A stretch of DNA of 64,000 bases from Nocardia sp. BSTN01 (GCF_015354405.1 NZ_JADKYP010000011.1:62001-126000); one strand, 5' to 3'; numbered from the stretch's first letter, positions 38,571 to 48,921 are shown. Numbers and translations: made by a program. Notes: generated from the letters alone by a model not told the origin.

Positions 38571-39495
38571 CTACCGCTCCGATCCAGGCGATGGCCAGGA
38601 GCTGCAATATGCGATCCCCCAGCGCGATCTCTTCGGGTTCCCCGGCCTCGCCGCCATCGACGTCGACCGCGTAGCGCAGGACTGCGATGGTAAACGGAAT
38701 CATCGAGATCGCGAACCACTGGGTGTGCTTGTGATCGGTTTCGAAGGCCCACAGCCCGTAGAAGACCACCACCGCGGTGGCCGACAGGGTCCAGATGAAG
38801 CGCAGGTAGGTAGGTGTGTAGTACTGCAGCGACTTGCGGATCTTGGCGCCGGTGTCGAGCGCGATCTTCAACTCCGCGTAGCGCTTACCCGCCGCCATGA
38901 ACAGCGAGCCGAAGGCCATGATCAGCAGGAACCACTGCGAGAGCCGGATATCGGCGGCCGCGCCACCGGCGACCGCGCGCAGCAGGAAGCCCGAGGACAC
39001 GATGCAGATGTCGAGCACCGCTTGGTGTTTCAGGCCGAAGCAGTAGGCCAGCTGAATGCCGATGTAGACCGCCATCACGACGGCCAGATGCCAGGACGCC
39101 AGGAACGACACCGCGATCGAGCCGACCAGCAGCACCGAAGAGAGCGAGTACGCCAGGTTCACCGGCACGATGCCGGCCGCGATGGGCCGGAACCGCTTGG
39201 TGGGGTGGGCGCGGTCGGCCTCGACGTCGAGCGCGTCGTTGACCAGGTAGATCCCCGAGGCCGCCATGCAGAACACGACGAACGCGATCGCGATATGGGC
39301 GACCACGGTCGCATCCGCCAGCACGTACGCACCGGAGGCCGCGTCCTTACCGGCGGCCAGCGGCGCCGCCAGCACGAGGACGTTCTTCACCCACTGCCGT
39401 GGCCGCACGGCCTTGACGATTCCGCCGGCCAGCGTCTTCGGCGGACCCTTGAGGACGGCTTCGTCGAGGTCGGTGCCGGTCGGCTCTTCACTCAT
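38548..39495 (-). CDS. ubiA: Decaprenyl-phosphate phosphoribosyltransferase (DPPR synthase) UbiA
   Basis: This UbiA-fold membrane enzyme transfers 5-phosphoribose from PRPP to decaprenyl phosphate, the first committed step to the arabinose donor. The 315-residue product has about nine helices and two Asp-rich motifs: NDALDVEADRAHP near residue 88, and YCFGLKHQAVLDI, which takes the place of the second motif. Helix segments such as LLIMAFGSLFMAAGKRYAEL and VDVDGGEAGEPEEIALGDR match Rv3806c closely. ATG 39495 is chosen because it aligns with the mycobacterial N-terminus and starts one base after the PAP2 stop; GTG 39525 is a longer option. Confidence 0.95.
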   Translation of the reverse strand: MSEEPTGTDLDEAVLKGPPKTLAGGIVKAVRPRQWVKNVLVLAAPLAAGKDAASGAYVLADATVVAHIAIAFVVFCMAASGIYLVNDALDVEADRAHPTKRFRPIAAGIVPVNLAYSLSSVLLVGSIAVSFLASWHLAVVMAVYIGIQLAYCFGLKHQAVLDICIVSSGFLLRAVAGGAAADIRLSQWFLLIMAFGSLFMAAGKRYAELKIALDTGAKIRKSLQYYTPTYLRFIWTLSATAVVVFYGLWAFETDHKHTQWFAISMIPFTIAVLRYAVDVDGGEAGEPEEIALGDRILQLLAIAWIGAVGVAVYLT

Positions 39496-39496
39496 A

Positions 39497-40096
39497 TCAG
39501 CGAGGGTTCTTTCCTGTGCGGTCACTGGCGAATCTCTTTTCGGCGGCTAGCACGGCTGCGGCGGATGCCGCACCCAGAGCGGATCCGGCGAGCACGTCGG
39601 AGGGATAGTGCACTCCCAGAACGACCCGGGAGAGCAGCATCGGCGGCACGAGCACCGCAGGCAAGGGTAGCCCGGTCAACTTCCCGAGCAACACGGCCGC
39701 CGCCGTCGTGGAGGTGGCGTGCGAGGACGGAAAGCTCAGTTTGCTCGGCGTGGACACGTTGACCTGCACCGATGGATCGTGCGGGCGCGGGCGCCGGACG
39801 ATGCGCTTGATGACGACCGAGGCGGCGTGCGCCCCGAAGGCGCCGACCGCGACTCCGGCCCACTGGCGCCGGCGCGACTTGTCGACCAGTGCCCCGGCGG
39901 CGCCGATGGCCATCCAGCCGAGCGCGTGCTCACCGAAGTGCGACATTCCGCGCGCGGCCTTGATCACCGGCGGCGTGCCGATGGCGCCCTGCACGGCGTT
40001 GAGGATCTTGACCTCCGCGGGCTTGGACACCTCGGGGTCCGCCACCACCTGCAGATGCGGGGCGCCTGCCGGATCGGAGGAGGCTGGGGCGGTCAT
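39497..40096 (-). CDS. PAP2-family phosphatase, Rv3807c-like
   Basis: It is the probable phosphatase that removes the 5-phosphate from decaprenylphosphoryl-5-phosphoribose, between the UbiA and DprE1 steps. That assignment rests on position in the cluster and on proposals for Rv3807c. The 199-residue product shows all three PAP2 motifs: KRIVRRPRP, PSSHAT and SRVVLGVHYPSDV. It has several membrane helices and a soluble N-terminus. ATG 40096 follows GAGGACAA and overlaps the glfT2 stop in ATGA form, so translation is coupled to glfT2. Confidence 0.92.
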   Translation of the reverse strand: MTAPASSDPAGAPHLQVVADPEVSKPAEVKILNAVQGAIGTPPVIKAARGMSHFGEHALGWMAIGAAGALVDKSRRRQWAGVAVGAFGAHAASVVIKRIVRRPRPHDPSVQVNVSTPSKLSFPSSHATSTTAAAVLLGKLTGLPLPAVLVPPMLLSRVVLGVHYPSDVLAGSALGAASAAAVLAAEKRFASDRTGKNPR

Positions 40097-42024
40097 TTGT
40101 CCTCACTAGGGTTGATTCCGAACGCGTTCTCCCAGGCCGCCGTGCTGGTCAAGCGGGCGTGTGCGGCACGGTAGCGCTCCCGCAGCTCCGGGAATCGGGC
40201 GGCCAGTTCCCGGCGCAACCGCATCGCCTCGGCGAACAGCTCCCGGGCCTGACGCGGATCACGCTTGCGGTACACCACACCACGCCCGTCGGCTGTGGTC
40301 ACGGTAACCCCGTCGACCTGCGAGAGCAGGAACCAACGCGCGTCCAGGGTCGGGACGTTCAACTGCGGGCGGTCGTGATGTTCGGTCTTGGCCTTGCGCA
40401 GGTTGTGCACCACGCCCTTGCCGAGCCGGACGACCTTCGCCAGCGGATTCGACGGTTCACCGACCGCACCCACATCGGCGCCGCTGGGCAGCGGCAGGTC
40501 CGTCGAGGAGCCGACGATCACCGCGTCGGGGAATTCCTTCCGCATCGTGGCGACCTGCCCCAGTGCGGTGGGCAGCAGTTCGAACAGCTTGTCCGGCCCG
40601 GCGAGGAAATCGCGAATCGCCTGATTCTGAATGGCGACCGTCGAATATTCCAGGCACAGCAGATGTTTCAACGTCGCCTTGACCGTGTTCACGATCATCG
40701 GGCGGCCGTCGTTGCCGAGGTGCAGAGCCGCGACCACCAGACGATTGCGCAGGTGGAAGTAGGCCTGCCAGTCGATGGCGTCGTCCTTGTCGCTCCACGC
40801 CATGTGCCAGACCGCCGCACCCGGCAGCGTGACCGTCGGATAACCGGACGCCCGGGCGCGCAGCCCGTATTCCACGTCGTCCCACTTCAGGAACAGCGGC
40901 AGCGGCTGCCCGATCTGCTCGGCCACCACGCGCGGGATCACGCAGGTCCACCAGCCGTTGAAATCGACATCGATGCGCCGGTGCAGCAGTTTGGAATTGT
41001 CGCGGTCGCGCAGCGGATACTTCGAGAAGTCGTGGTCGTATTCGACATTCGGCGCCGCGGTCCACATCCAGATTCCGCGGTCGACCACCTCGCCCATGGT
41101 GTGCAGATGCGAGCGCTCCTGCAGATTCAGCATCTGCCCGCCCACCAGCGTGGGGGTGCGGGAGAAACGGGCGAACGCCAGTGCGCGCAGAATGCAGTCC
41201 GGCTCGATCTCGATATCGTCGTCCATGTAGACGATGTATTGCGCGTCCGTGGTTTTCAGCGCCTCGTACATGACGCGGCTGTAACCGCCGGAACCGCCGA
41301 GATTCGGCTGATCGTGAATCGCGAGGCGATCGCCGAGAACCGCGGCAGCCTCGGCGAATCCGGGTTCGTCGACGGCCTTGCGATTGCCCTGATCGGGAAT
41401 GATCACGGCCGTGATCTTCTCCAGTACCAGCGGATCGGAGCCGAGGGCCGCGAGGGTGTTCACACAGTCGGTGGGCCGGTTGAAGGTCGGCATGCCCACC
41501 GCGATGCTGCCCTCACCGGGCGCCTCGATCGGCGCGTACCAACCGCCGCTGCGCAATTCGACCGCGGAATCGGTGGTGATGTCGAACCAGATCCAGCCGC
41601 CGTCCTCGAACGGCGCCAGCTCGACCTCGAATTCGACGGTGGTGACATCGGCCGGTGCGGTCGTCGCGAATTCGTTACCGCGCACATGGATTCGGGAACC
41701 GTCGGCCTTGGAGCGGTAGACGTCCACCCGGCCGTGCCCGGACAGGTCCAGGCGCAGCACCACCGATTCCAGAATGGTCCAGCGCCGCCAGTAACTGGCC
41801 GGGACCGCGTTGAAATAGGTGCAGAACGACACTTCGGATTCGGCGCCGATGGAGAGCGAGGTGCGCGTGGGAGCATGAGCGCGGCGAGCATTCGTCGCCG
41901 ATTCCTCCAGATACAGCGTCCGCACATCCAGCGGCTCGCCGGGGCGAGGCAGAATGATGCGCTGCAGCAGGGATTTCGCGCGGGTCTCGGTGCTCATATC
42001 CTCGAGGGTCACTTGTGCGGTCAT
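40093..42024 (-). CDS. glfT2: Galactofuranosyltransferase GlfT2
   Basis: GlfT2 polymerises the galactan chain, adding alternating beta-(1->5) and beta-(1->6) galactofuranose from UDP-Galf. The 643-residue product (637 in M. tuberculosis) has an N-terminal beta-sandwich, a GT-A catalytic domain with metal-binding Asp268-Asp270 (YMDDDIE), WDDVEYGLR as the general-base region and a conserved His in AVWHMAWSDKDD. A C-terminal helical region mediates tetramer formation in the known structure. ATG 42024 follows AGGAAGTGA; the frame remains open to GTG 42060 without support. It lies downstream of glf on the same strand with a 37-bp gap. Confidence 0.96.
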   Translation of the reverse strand: MTAQVTLEDMSTETRAKSLLQRIILPRPGEPLDVRTLYLEESATNARRAHAPTRTSLSIGAESEVSFCTYFNAVPASYWRRWTILESVVLRLDLSGHGRVDVYRSKADGSRIHVRGNEFATTAPADVTTVEFEVELAPFEDGGWIWFDITTDSAVELRSGGWYAPIEAPGEGSIAVGMPTFNRPTDCVNTLAALGSDPLVLEKITAVIIPDQGNRKAVDEPGFAEAAAVLGDRLAIHDQPNLGGSGGYSRVMYEALKTTDAQYIVYMDDDIEIEPDCILRALAFARFSRTPTLVGGQMLNLQERSHLHTMGEVVDRGIWMWTAAPNVEYDHDFSKYPLRDRDNSKLLHRRIDVDFNGWWTCVIPRVVAEQIGQPLPLFLKWDDVEYGLRARASGYPTVTLPGAAVWHMAWSDKDDAIDWQAYFHLRNRLVVAALHLGNDGRPMIVNTVKATLKHLLCLEYSTVAIQNQAIRDFLAGPDKLFELLPTALGQVATMRKEFPDAVIVGSSTDLPLPSGADVGAVGEPSNPLAKVVRLGKGVVHNLRKAKTEHHDRPQLNVPTLDARWFLLSQVDGVTVTTADGRGVVYRKRDPRQARELFAEAMRLRRELAARFPELRERYRAAHARLTSTAAWENAFGINPSEDK

Positions 42025-42061
42025 TTCACTTCCTGCATCCGCGGTACGGGCCGGTGGCACA

Positions 42062-43333
<1,272 letters not shown>

Positions 43334-43519
43334 TCACGGCCGTGCGCGGACCGGGACGGGTAGCGGAATATCGCCGCGGGGGCCCGGACAGTGTTCACCG
43401 CACGGTCACCGGCCGGTCGATGACCGCCGTCCGAGCCCCCCGGTGGACCCGGCCGGGAGGCATGCGGCGAACGCGACCGGATGTCTGCGGAGGCGACACC
43501 GGCGCGGTCGTCCGGTCAC

Positions 43520-44029
43520 TCAGTAATAGGGGTATACAGGGGCCGGTGGAACGTGAGTTTTCACAGTTCGGGCGGCGATCCACCGTCCGGTCGAGCTCAT
43601 CGCGGCGCACACGAGCGTGGGGAGCTCGACCGCGAAGAGGAGCGCGAGCATCACAGCGAACCCCAGCACATCGGACTTCTCGACGCCGCCCCCGATCGCG
43701 GCGACGACCGGGAAAACGGGGACTACCAGCATCACCAGTGATGTCACAGCGACGACGACGAATCGTCCGGACTTTCGCCGGCACAGCAGAAGTATCGCGC
43801 CGACGAGAAACAGCGAGGACAGCGAGCCGAAGATGATCAAGGCGACGAGATCCTCCGTCGAGCCGTCTCCGCTCCGGCGATCCTGGCGGGTCGCGATCGC
43901 CCCGAGGATGGAGAACACGGTCAACGCGATGCCCTGCAACAGCGCCGATACCCCCGCGGTGATCGCCGTTCCGCCGCCCGGCTTCGGTGGTGGCGGGGCG
44001 TAGGCGGGCTGCATATACGGATACGCCAC
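43520..44029 (-). CDS. Small Pro/Tyr-rich membrane protein
   Basis: The 169-residue product has a Pro/Tyr-rich N-terminal tail (MQPAYAPPPPKPGGG), four predicted membrane helices and a C-terminus ending VYPYY. No enzyme motif is visible. It resembles the next gene in layout (Tyr/Pro tail, then GGGTAITAGVSALL against GGAAITAGVFALLL), so the two are paralogues. GTG 44029 has an AAGG ribosome binding site that lies between the stop of the upstream gene and this start, so the pair is very likely co-translated. I do not recognise a named function. Confidence 0.8.
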   Translation of the reverse strand: MAYPYMQPAYAPPPPKPGGGTAITAGVSALLQGIALTVFSILGAIATRQDRRSGDGSTEDLVALIIFGSLSSLFLVGAILLLCRRKSGRFVVVAVTSLVMLVVPVFPVVAAIGGGVEKSDVLGFAVMLALLFAVELPTLVCAAMSSTGRWIAARTVKTHVPPAPVYPYY

Positions 44030-44039
44030 GTCCGCCTTC

Positions 44040-44642
44040 TCAGTACGGATACGGAGGCTGGCCGTAGTACGCGGCGGGCGGATAGGCGGGCGTGCCCACG
44101 CCGCACCACCGCTTCGCCGAACCGGACAGCGTCAGGCTCAACATCAGCACCGCGAACAGCAGTCCGACGATTCCGCCGATCGATGCGGCGGGTACGCCGT
44201 TGGCCAGTGCCATCACGATCCCCGCGAGACCACCGAGCAGTCCGAGCGAGGACAGCACGACCAGCATCACCCGCCCGGCATTCTTGTGGTTCATCAGCAT
44301 GATCCCGCCGACGGCCCACAGCAGCGCGATCAGGCCGTCGACCGCGGCCATGATGTAGAAGATGTCGGCCGAACCGCTGCTGTGCGAACGGTAGGAGCCG
44401 TAGGAGTGGCTCACACTGTCGGCCGCACTGAGCAATCCGATGATTCCGAACGCGGCCAGCAGCGCCAGCAGGAGCGCGAAGACTCCCGCGGTGATCGCCG
44501 CGCCCCCGCTCGGGCGCGGCTCCTGATAACCGTAGGGCGCATAGCCCGGCGCCGGATATCCCGCGGGCGGATACCCGGGCGGCGGATAGCCCGCCGGCGG
44601 ATAGCCGTTACCCCCGTAGCCGGGCCCGTACGGATAGCTCAT
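44040..44642 (-). CDS. Small membrane protein with YPPxGYPP repeats
   Basis: The 200-residue product begins with a repetitive tail built from GYPPAGYPPPGYPPAGYP-like units, followed by four predicted membrane helices, and ends in Tyr/Pro-rich sequence (YYGQPPYPY). Such tails are common on actinobacterial membrane proteins and may bind partners or phase-separate, but no function is established here. The start ATG 44642 follows GGGGGAGGCCG, a very strong ribosome binding site. It is first of a two-gene unit with the paralogue at 43520, 10 bp downstream. It lies near the glf cluster, though nothing in the sequence ties it to galactan synthesis. Confidence 0.82.
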   Translation of the reverse strand: MSYPYGPGYGGNGYPPAGYPPPGYPPAGYPAPGYAPYGYQEPRPSGGAAITAGVFALLLALLAAFGIIGLLSAADSVSHSYGSYRSHSSGSADIFYIMAAVDGLIALLWAVGGIMLMNHKNAGRVMLVVLSSLGLLGGLAGIVMALANGVPAASIGGIVGLLFAVLMLSLTLSGSAKRWCGVGTPAYPPAAYYGQPPYPY

Positions 44643-44661
44643 CGGCCTCCCCCTTCTCTCG

Positions 44662-44683
44662 GGCAGGCACTCTACCGCCTGCC
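44662..44683. promoter_or_regulatory. Hairpin upstream of the YPPxGYPP-repeat gene
   Basis: GGCAGGC (44662-44668) pairs with GCCTGCC (44677-44683). It lies 20 bases upstream of the start at 44642 and could be part of the 5' leader or a terminator for the gene ending at 44821. Confidence 0.3.
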
Positions 44684-44820
44684 GACGACGTCGGTACGAG
44701 GTGAACCCGCATCACGGGGAAAGCCGGCTCACCGGATGTCATCTATCGTCGCCGGGGCGGTTGGCTGATCCTTATGGACGGGATAAGGCCCTGTCCGAGA
44801 ACGCGCTTCGGTCCGGTGAT

Positions 44821-45456
44821 TCAGTAGGCGACGGTGAAGCGAGTGCGGGTGTGGCGCTGCTCCTCGGCCTCGTCGAGGAGGGCGACGGCGAGGTCTTCCA
44901 TCGAGATGTAGGAGGTGCCCGTGCTGTCGGTGACCAGTTCGTCGGCGCCGACCCGGTAGGTTCCGCGGCGTTCGCCGGGCTCGAGCAGGGCGGGTGGGCT
45001 GAGATAGGTCCAGTCGACATCGGTTGTCGCGCTGCGGAACACCTCTCGTTGCGCGTGGCAGGCCAGGGCGATCGGACGCCAGTCCGGCGGGAAGTCGGGC
45101 CGTTGCATGACGGTCGTGCCGGTGCCGGGCACGACCAGATCCCCCGCGCCGCCGACGACCAGCAGGCGAATTCCGGTGCCGCGCAATCCGTCCAGCAGTG
45201 CCGCGGCCACGTCCGCCAATTCGTGCTCGCGCCCGGGTCGCGGCCGAGTCGCGCTGATGACCACATCGCTACCGGCGGCGACGTCCTTCACCTGAGCCGG
45301 ATCGGTGGCGTCGGCGGTGCGGAAGCTCGCCGCGGCGCGCAGGTCGTCGGACCGCTCGCCGCGGCCGACGGCGGTGACCTCGTGGCCGCGCGACAGCGCC
45401 TCGCGCACGATGCGACTGCCCGCGCTGCCCGCCGCTCCGAAAACGGTGATACGCAT
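44821..45456 (-). CDS. NAD(P)-binding protein of the atypical SDR / NmrA-like group
   Basis: The 211-residue product has a Rossmann fold with FGAAGSAGSRIVREAL at the N-terminus, a second strand ending VGRGERS, and LVVGGAGDL in the middle. It lacks the YxxxK pair of classical short-chain dehydrogenases and resembles the NAD(P)H-binding proteins often found in stress operons. The substrate is unknown. ATG 45456 follows GAGGAG. It lies six bases downstream of the EamA transporter gene, so the two form an operon, probably under the MarR regulator encoded opposite. Confidence 0.88.
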   Translation of the reverse strand: MRITVFGAAGSAGSRIVREALSRGHEVTAVGRGERSDDLRAAASFRTADATDPAQVKDVAAGSDVVISATRPRPGREHELADVAAALLDGLRGTGIRLLVVGGAGDLVVPGTGTTVMQRPDFPPDWRPIALACHAQREVFRSATTDVDWTYLSPPALLEPGERRGTYRVGADELVTDSTGTSYISMEDLAVALLDEAEEQRHTRTRFTVAY

Positions 45457-45462
45457 GGTTTT

Positions 45463-46431
45463 TCACTCCTCGATCGATGACAGTTGCCGTGGGTCGGCGA
45501 GTTCGGGTGCGTCGGTGACCGACGGCGAGAGCGGCTCCGGCCGCTCGGACGGCGGCTGTGCCCGATCACCCACCTGTCCCAGCACCGTGCCGCCCAGGGC
45601 GATCGCCATGCCCAGCACCTGCAGCGGAGTCAGCGACTGCCCGAGCGCGAGCCAGCCGATCACCGCCGCGGAGAGCGGACTCAACAGGCCGAGGAAGGCG
45701 ACGGACGTGGCCGGTACCCGAGCCAGACCGCGGAACCAGAGGGCATAGGCGGCCGCGGTGCCGAGGACGCCGAGATAGAGGTATCCGCCGATAGCCGGGA
45801 GGTCCAGCGCGGGCGGCGCACCCTCGGTGAGCAGCGCCAACGGCAGCAGCACCACCCCGCCCGCGGTGAGTTGCCAGCTCGTGAACGCCAGCGGGCCGAC
45901 ACCTTCGGGCCGTCCCCAATGCCCGGTCAGCACGGTTCCCGCGGCCATCGACACCGCACCCGCCAGCCCGGCCAGCACACCGATCGTGTCCAGGGCGGCA
46001 TTCGCCCGCAACACGACCAGCGCGACCCCGAGCATGCCGATCGCCCCTGCCGTCAGCTTGCGACCGCTCGGCCGCACCCGCAACAGCACCGCCGCGAAAC
46101 CGAGCGCGAACAGCGGTGCGGCCGAACCCAATACGGCCGCCACGCCGCCGGGCAGCCGGTACGCGGCGAGGAACAGCAGCGGGAAGAAGGCGCCGATGTT
46201 GAGCACGCCGAGCAGGGCGGCACGGCCGATCCAGCGGCCGCGCGGCAGCACCCGAGTGGCGCCCAGCAGTACCAATCCGGCCGGGAGGGCTCGCATCAAC
46301 GCGGTGAACATCGGCCGCTCCGGCGGTAGGAATTCGGAGGTGACCGCGTACGTCGTCCCCCACACCAGTGGCGCCAGACCGGTGATCGCGAGGATCGCGG
46401 CAGTCGAACCGCGGGCGGCGGTACCTGTCAT
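45463..46431 (-). CDS. EamA-family drug/metabolite transporter
   Basis: The 322-residue membrane protein has ten predicted helices in two EamA repeats, beginning LAITGLAPLVWGTTYAVTSE and, in the second half, GVGPLAFTSWQLTAGGVVLL. Members export small metabolites, amino acids or drugs; the substrate cannot be read from the sequence. A soluble tail of about 35 residues ends the protein. ATG 46431 follows AGGAGATACC. It is divergent from the MarR gene at 46541, with a palindromic operator centred about 29 bp upstream of the start, and is coupled to the NAD(P)-binding gene. Confidence 0.92.
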   Translation of the reverse strand: MTGTAARGSTAAILAITGLAPLVWGTTYAVTSEFLPPERPMFTALMRALPAGLVLLGATRVLPRGRWIGRAALLGVLNIGAFFPLLFLAAYRLPGGVAAVLGSAAPLFALGFAAVLLRVRPSGRKLTAGAIGMLGVALVVLRANAALDTIGVLAGLAGAVSMAAGTVLTGHWGRPEGVGPLAFTSWQLTAGGVVLLPLALLTEGAPPALDLPAIGGYLYLGVLGTAAAYALWFRGLARVPATSVAFLGLLSPLSAAVIGWLALGQSLTPLQVLGMAIALGGTVLGQVGDRAQPPSERPEPLSPSVTDAPELADPRQLSSIEE

Positions 46432-46452
46432 GACGGTATCTCCTCATTGATA

Positions 46453-46468
46453 ATCTCAACGTTGAGAT
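46453..46468. promoter_or_regulatory. MarR operator 1 (transporter side)
   Basis: ATCTCAACGTTGAGAT is a perfect 16-bp palindrome with AT-rich flanks, upstream of the EamA start at 46431. The half-site TTGAGATA recurs in the second element at 46501-46518. Confidence 0.75.
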
Positions 46469-46500
46469 AATCGGACACCACCGAGTGTCTTGATGTCAAG

Positions 46501-46518
46501 TATCTGAACATTGAGATA
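46501..46518. promoter_or_regulatory. MarR operator 2 (regulator side)
   Basis: TATCTGAACATTGAGATA is an imperfect palindrome sharing the TATCT..AA..TT..AGATA pattern of operator 1. It ends 22 bp before the marR-type start at 46541. The centres of the two sites are 49 bp apart. Confidence 0.7.
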
Positions 46519-46540
46519 TTCGAAATGGGAGGAGAGCGCT

Positions 46541-47041
46541 ATGAGCGACGCCGTGGACCGGATCGTCGCGGACTGGGGTCGCGTCCGCCCCGACCTCGAT
46601 GTCTGGCCGACCCACGTCATCGGCCGGTTGAAGCGGATGGGCCGTCGGCTCGAGCGTGAGATGAAGGACTTCTTCGCCCGCTACGGACTCGAATACTGGG
46701 AATTCGACATGCTGTCCACACTGCGCCGCTCCGGTGGGCCCGACGGCCTCACGGCCGGTGACTTGATCAAAGCCACCATGGTGACCTCGGGCGCGATCAC
46801 CAATCGCATCGACCGCATGGCCGCCAAGGATCTGGTTCGCCGCGTTCCCGATGCGCGGGACCGGCGGACCATTCGCGTCCAGCTGACCGACCACGGCCGC
46901 GACGTGATCGACGAGGTCATGCCGCTGCACGTCGACAACGAGATCCGCCTGCTGTCCGGTATGAGCCGAACCGAGTTGGACCAGCTCGGCGACCTGCTCC
47001 GCCGGCTCTCCGAATCACTGGACGACACCTCGCTGGGTTGA
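46541..47041 (+). CDS. MarR-family transcriptional regulator
   Basis: The 166-residue product is a winged-helix regulator with a dimerising N-terminal helix, a recognition-helix region (TAGDLIKATMVTSGAITNRIDRM), and the wing with the family DARDRRT signature. ATG 46541 follows GGGAGGAGAG; the frame is open ten codons upstream, but that part would include operator sequence. It is divergent from the EamA transporter and NAD(P)-binding genes, and two similar palindromes occupy the intergenic space, so it probably represses both itself and the transporter operon until a ligand is bound. The ligand is unknown. Confidence 0.93.
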   Translation: MSDAVDRIVADWGRVRPDLDVWPTHVIGRLKRMGRRLEREMKDFFARYGLEYWEFDMLSTLRRSGGPDGLTAGDLIKATMVTSGAITNRIDRMAAKDLVRRVPDARDRRTIRVQLTDHGRDVIDEVMPLHVDNEIRLLSGMSRTELDQLGDLLRRLSESLDDTSLG

Positions 47042-47131
47042 GCGAGGGGAAGCACACCGACCGGCTCCGGCGGGACGACGGCATCGGCGACACCCGGCTG
47101 TACCACCAGCGAGCAAGGCGCCGGCGGTCCG

Positions 47132-48712
47132 CTATTCCGGTTGGGAAGCCGCAGCGGCCGGGGCGGTTGCGGTGTGGTCCGGCGCCGCGATCCCCGCGGC
47201 GGGCGGGCCGGCGGGTGATCCGGTCGCGGCAGCCGGAGTACCGGCCGCATCCGCCGGGCCCGGGCGGCTCTGCGCATCCTGCCCGGTGGGAGCCGGTGGC
47301 GGGGTGGGAGTCGCCGCCGTCCCCGGCGGGCGGGTGCCGCCGGGAGCCGCGGCCTGCGCTCCGGCATCCTCCTCCGCGCTCTGGCTCACCTGCGGCGCGA
47401 TCTGCAGCAGGCGGGCGTAATCGACGATCTGGGCGCCGAGGGTCGGGGTGGCGATGATGACACCACCCCGGTACAGGCGGAAGGTTCCGACCTTGCCGGG
47501 CAGCAGCGACTCCGGCCCCATCGGATCGCCCAAAGGCCCTGCGGCGCCGCCGCTTTCGGCATATTTCACATCGATGGCGGAATTACCGCGAACCGCTTGC
47601 TCGGGGACCGCCGGCGCGGGTGCGGCCGGAGCTTCGGGCACGGCCGGCGCGGCCTCCAACTCGGCGGGCGTCGGCCCGACCTCGAGGGTCGTGATGTCGA
47701 TCGGCTGCCCGCCGCCGGGCGCCGCCGAATACTCCGTGCGCAGGATGTGGCCGTCGCGCAGGAGGACCTGGCCCGCGGTGGCGTGCACCGCGTCGGCCGC
47801 GCGCGAATCCTCCTTGTCGGTGCCGGGATACATCTGGCAGTCGGTGGTGTCGCAGGTCTGGGCATACGGGTAGCGGTGTTCGGCCAGAGCGTACGAGCGG
47901 GCCGCGATCGCCTGTGCCCGCAGCGCTTCCGCACCACCCTTGTCGGCCCAGTCGGCCTCCATCTCGGCCGGGACCACACCGAGCAGATAGTCCTCGACGT
48001 CGAGCTGGTTCACCGTCGCCGGATGCCCGTCGTCCTGCGTAACCCCCAGTGCCCCACGGAAACCGGAGCCGTCGCACACCTTCAGATGTTCGGCCTCGGG
48101 CCGGTCCGGACCCGGGTCGGCGGGGTAGGCCCAGGGGTCGTCGGTGGCACCCTGCCACAGCACATCACCGTCACAACCGATGGTCACCACGACGTTCGCG
48201 CCGCCGTCGGGCGTCGGAGTCAGGTGCGCGGCCTGTCCGGCCACCACTCGCCGACCGGCGACGGTCAGCCCGGAATCCGAGTACACGTCCAGGGTTTCGT
48301 TGTCGTAGACGGTGAGCCGCACCCGCACCGTGGTCGGCCCGATCGTTCCGAGCTGGGCGCCCGGGTAGTAGTGCGCCAGGATGCCGTCGGCGGTCGCGCC
48401 CGCGGTGGCCTGGTCGAACGCGCCGACCTGGCTCATCCCGCGCCCATGTCCGGGGCCCGCGGCCGCTTGATAGGCGGCGTTGCGAGTACCGGAACCGAAC
48501 ATCGGCACCGCGAAGGCGACGACGATCCCGCCGGTCACCGGCACCACGACCAAGCCGATCAGCGCACCGCGCCGCATTCGCCGGCGACGCAGCAGTCCAC
48601 CGTGCCGGCGCCGGATTCGGCTCGCGAATACGCCCGCCACCCCATCCGTGGGTGTGGTGTTCGGGCGATCCGGCGGTGCGGCACCGGTCCGAGGGGCTTC
48701 GGTCCGGGTCAT
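47132..48712 (-). CDS. SpoIID/LytB-domain cell-wall protein
   Basis: The 526-residue product has a basic N-terminus (RRRRMRRG), a membrane anchor or signal segment (residues 50-70), a SpoIID domain and an Ala/Pro-rich C-terminal tail of about 100 residues. The SpoIID core contains the conserved VEDYLLGVVPAEMEADW with its Glu and the following ALRAQAIAARSYAL. SpoIID proteins are lytic transglycosylases acting on denuded glycan in spore formers; in non-sporulating actinobacteria the activity and role are not known. ATG 48712 follows AGGAGGGTTCG. It is divergent from the PGRP amidase gene, and both products probably act on peptidoglycan outside the membrane. Confidence 0.9.
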   Translation of the reverse strand: MTRTEAPRTGAAPPDRPNTTPTDGVAGVFASRIRRRHGGLLRRRRMRRGALIGLVVVPVTGGIVVAFAVPMFGSGTRNAAYQAAAGPGHGRGMSQVGAFDQATAGATADGILAHYYPGAQLGTIGPTTVRVRLTVYDNETLDVYSDSGLTVAGRRVVAGQAAHLTPTPDGGANVVVTIGCDGDVLWQGATDDPWAYPADPGPDRPEAEHLKVCDGSGFRGALGVTQDDGHPATVNQLDVEDYLLGVVPAEMEADWADKGGAEALRAQAIAARSYALAEHRYPYAQTCDTTDCQMYPGTDKEDSRAADAVHATAGQVLLRDGHILRTEYSAAPGGGQPIDITTLEVGPTPAELEAAPAVPEAPAAPAPAVPEQAVRGNSAIDVKYAESGGAAGPLGDPMGPESLLPGKVGTFRLYRGGVIIATPTLGAQIVDYARLLQIAPQVSQSAEEDAGAQAAAPGGTRPPGTAATPTPPPAPTGQDAQSRPGPADAAGTPAAATGSPAGPPAAGIAAPDHTATAPAAAASQPE

Positions 48713-48921
48713 CGAACCCTCCTGTGGTGGTGCGGACAACGCCGACCTTGCTTGGCTACCGGGAAGTTACATTCGAGCTATCCTAGATCCTAATCCTCAA
48801 CCAAAGGTTTAGATCTGTGGCATTTGGGACTAGTGTGACGTTCGATCCGTCAGGAATCAACCCCGAGCGCCACCCTGTTCCACGCTGACGGTCACCGGTT
48901 CTACCTGAATGGGAGATGCTC

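Noticed and set aside
44520-44640. CRISPR-like or satellite repeat
   Set aside because: The repetition encodes the YPPxGYPP tail of a membrane protein with a strong ribosome binding site, so it is a coding repeat.
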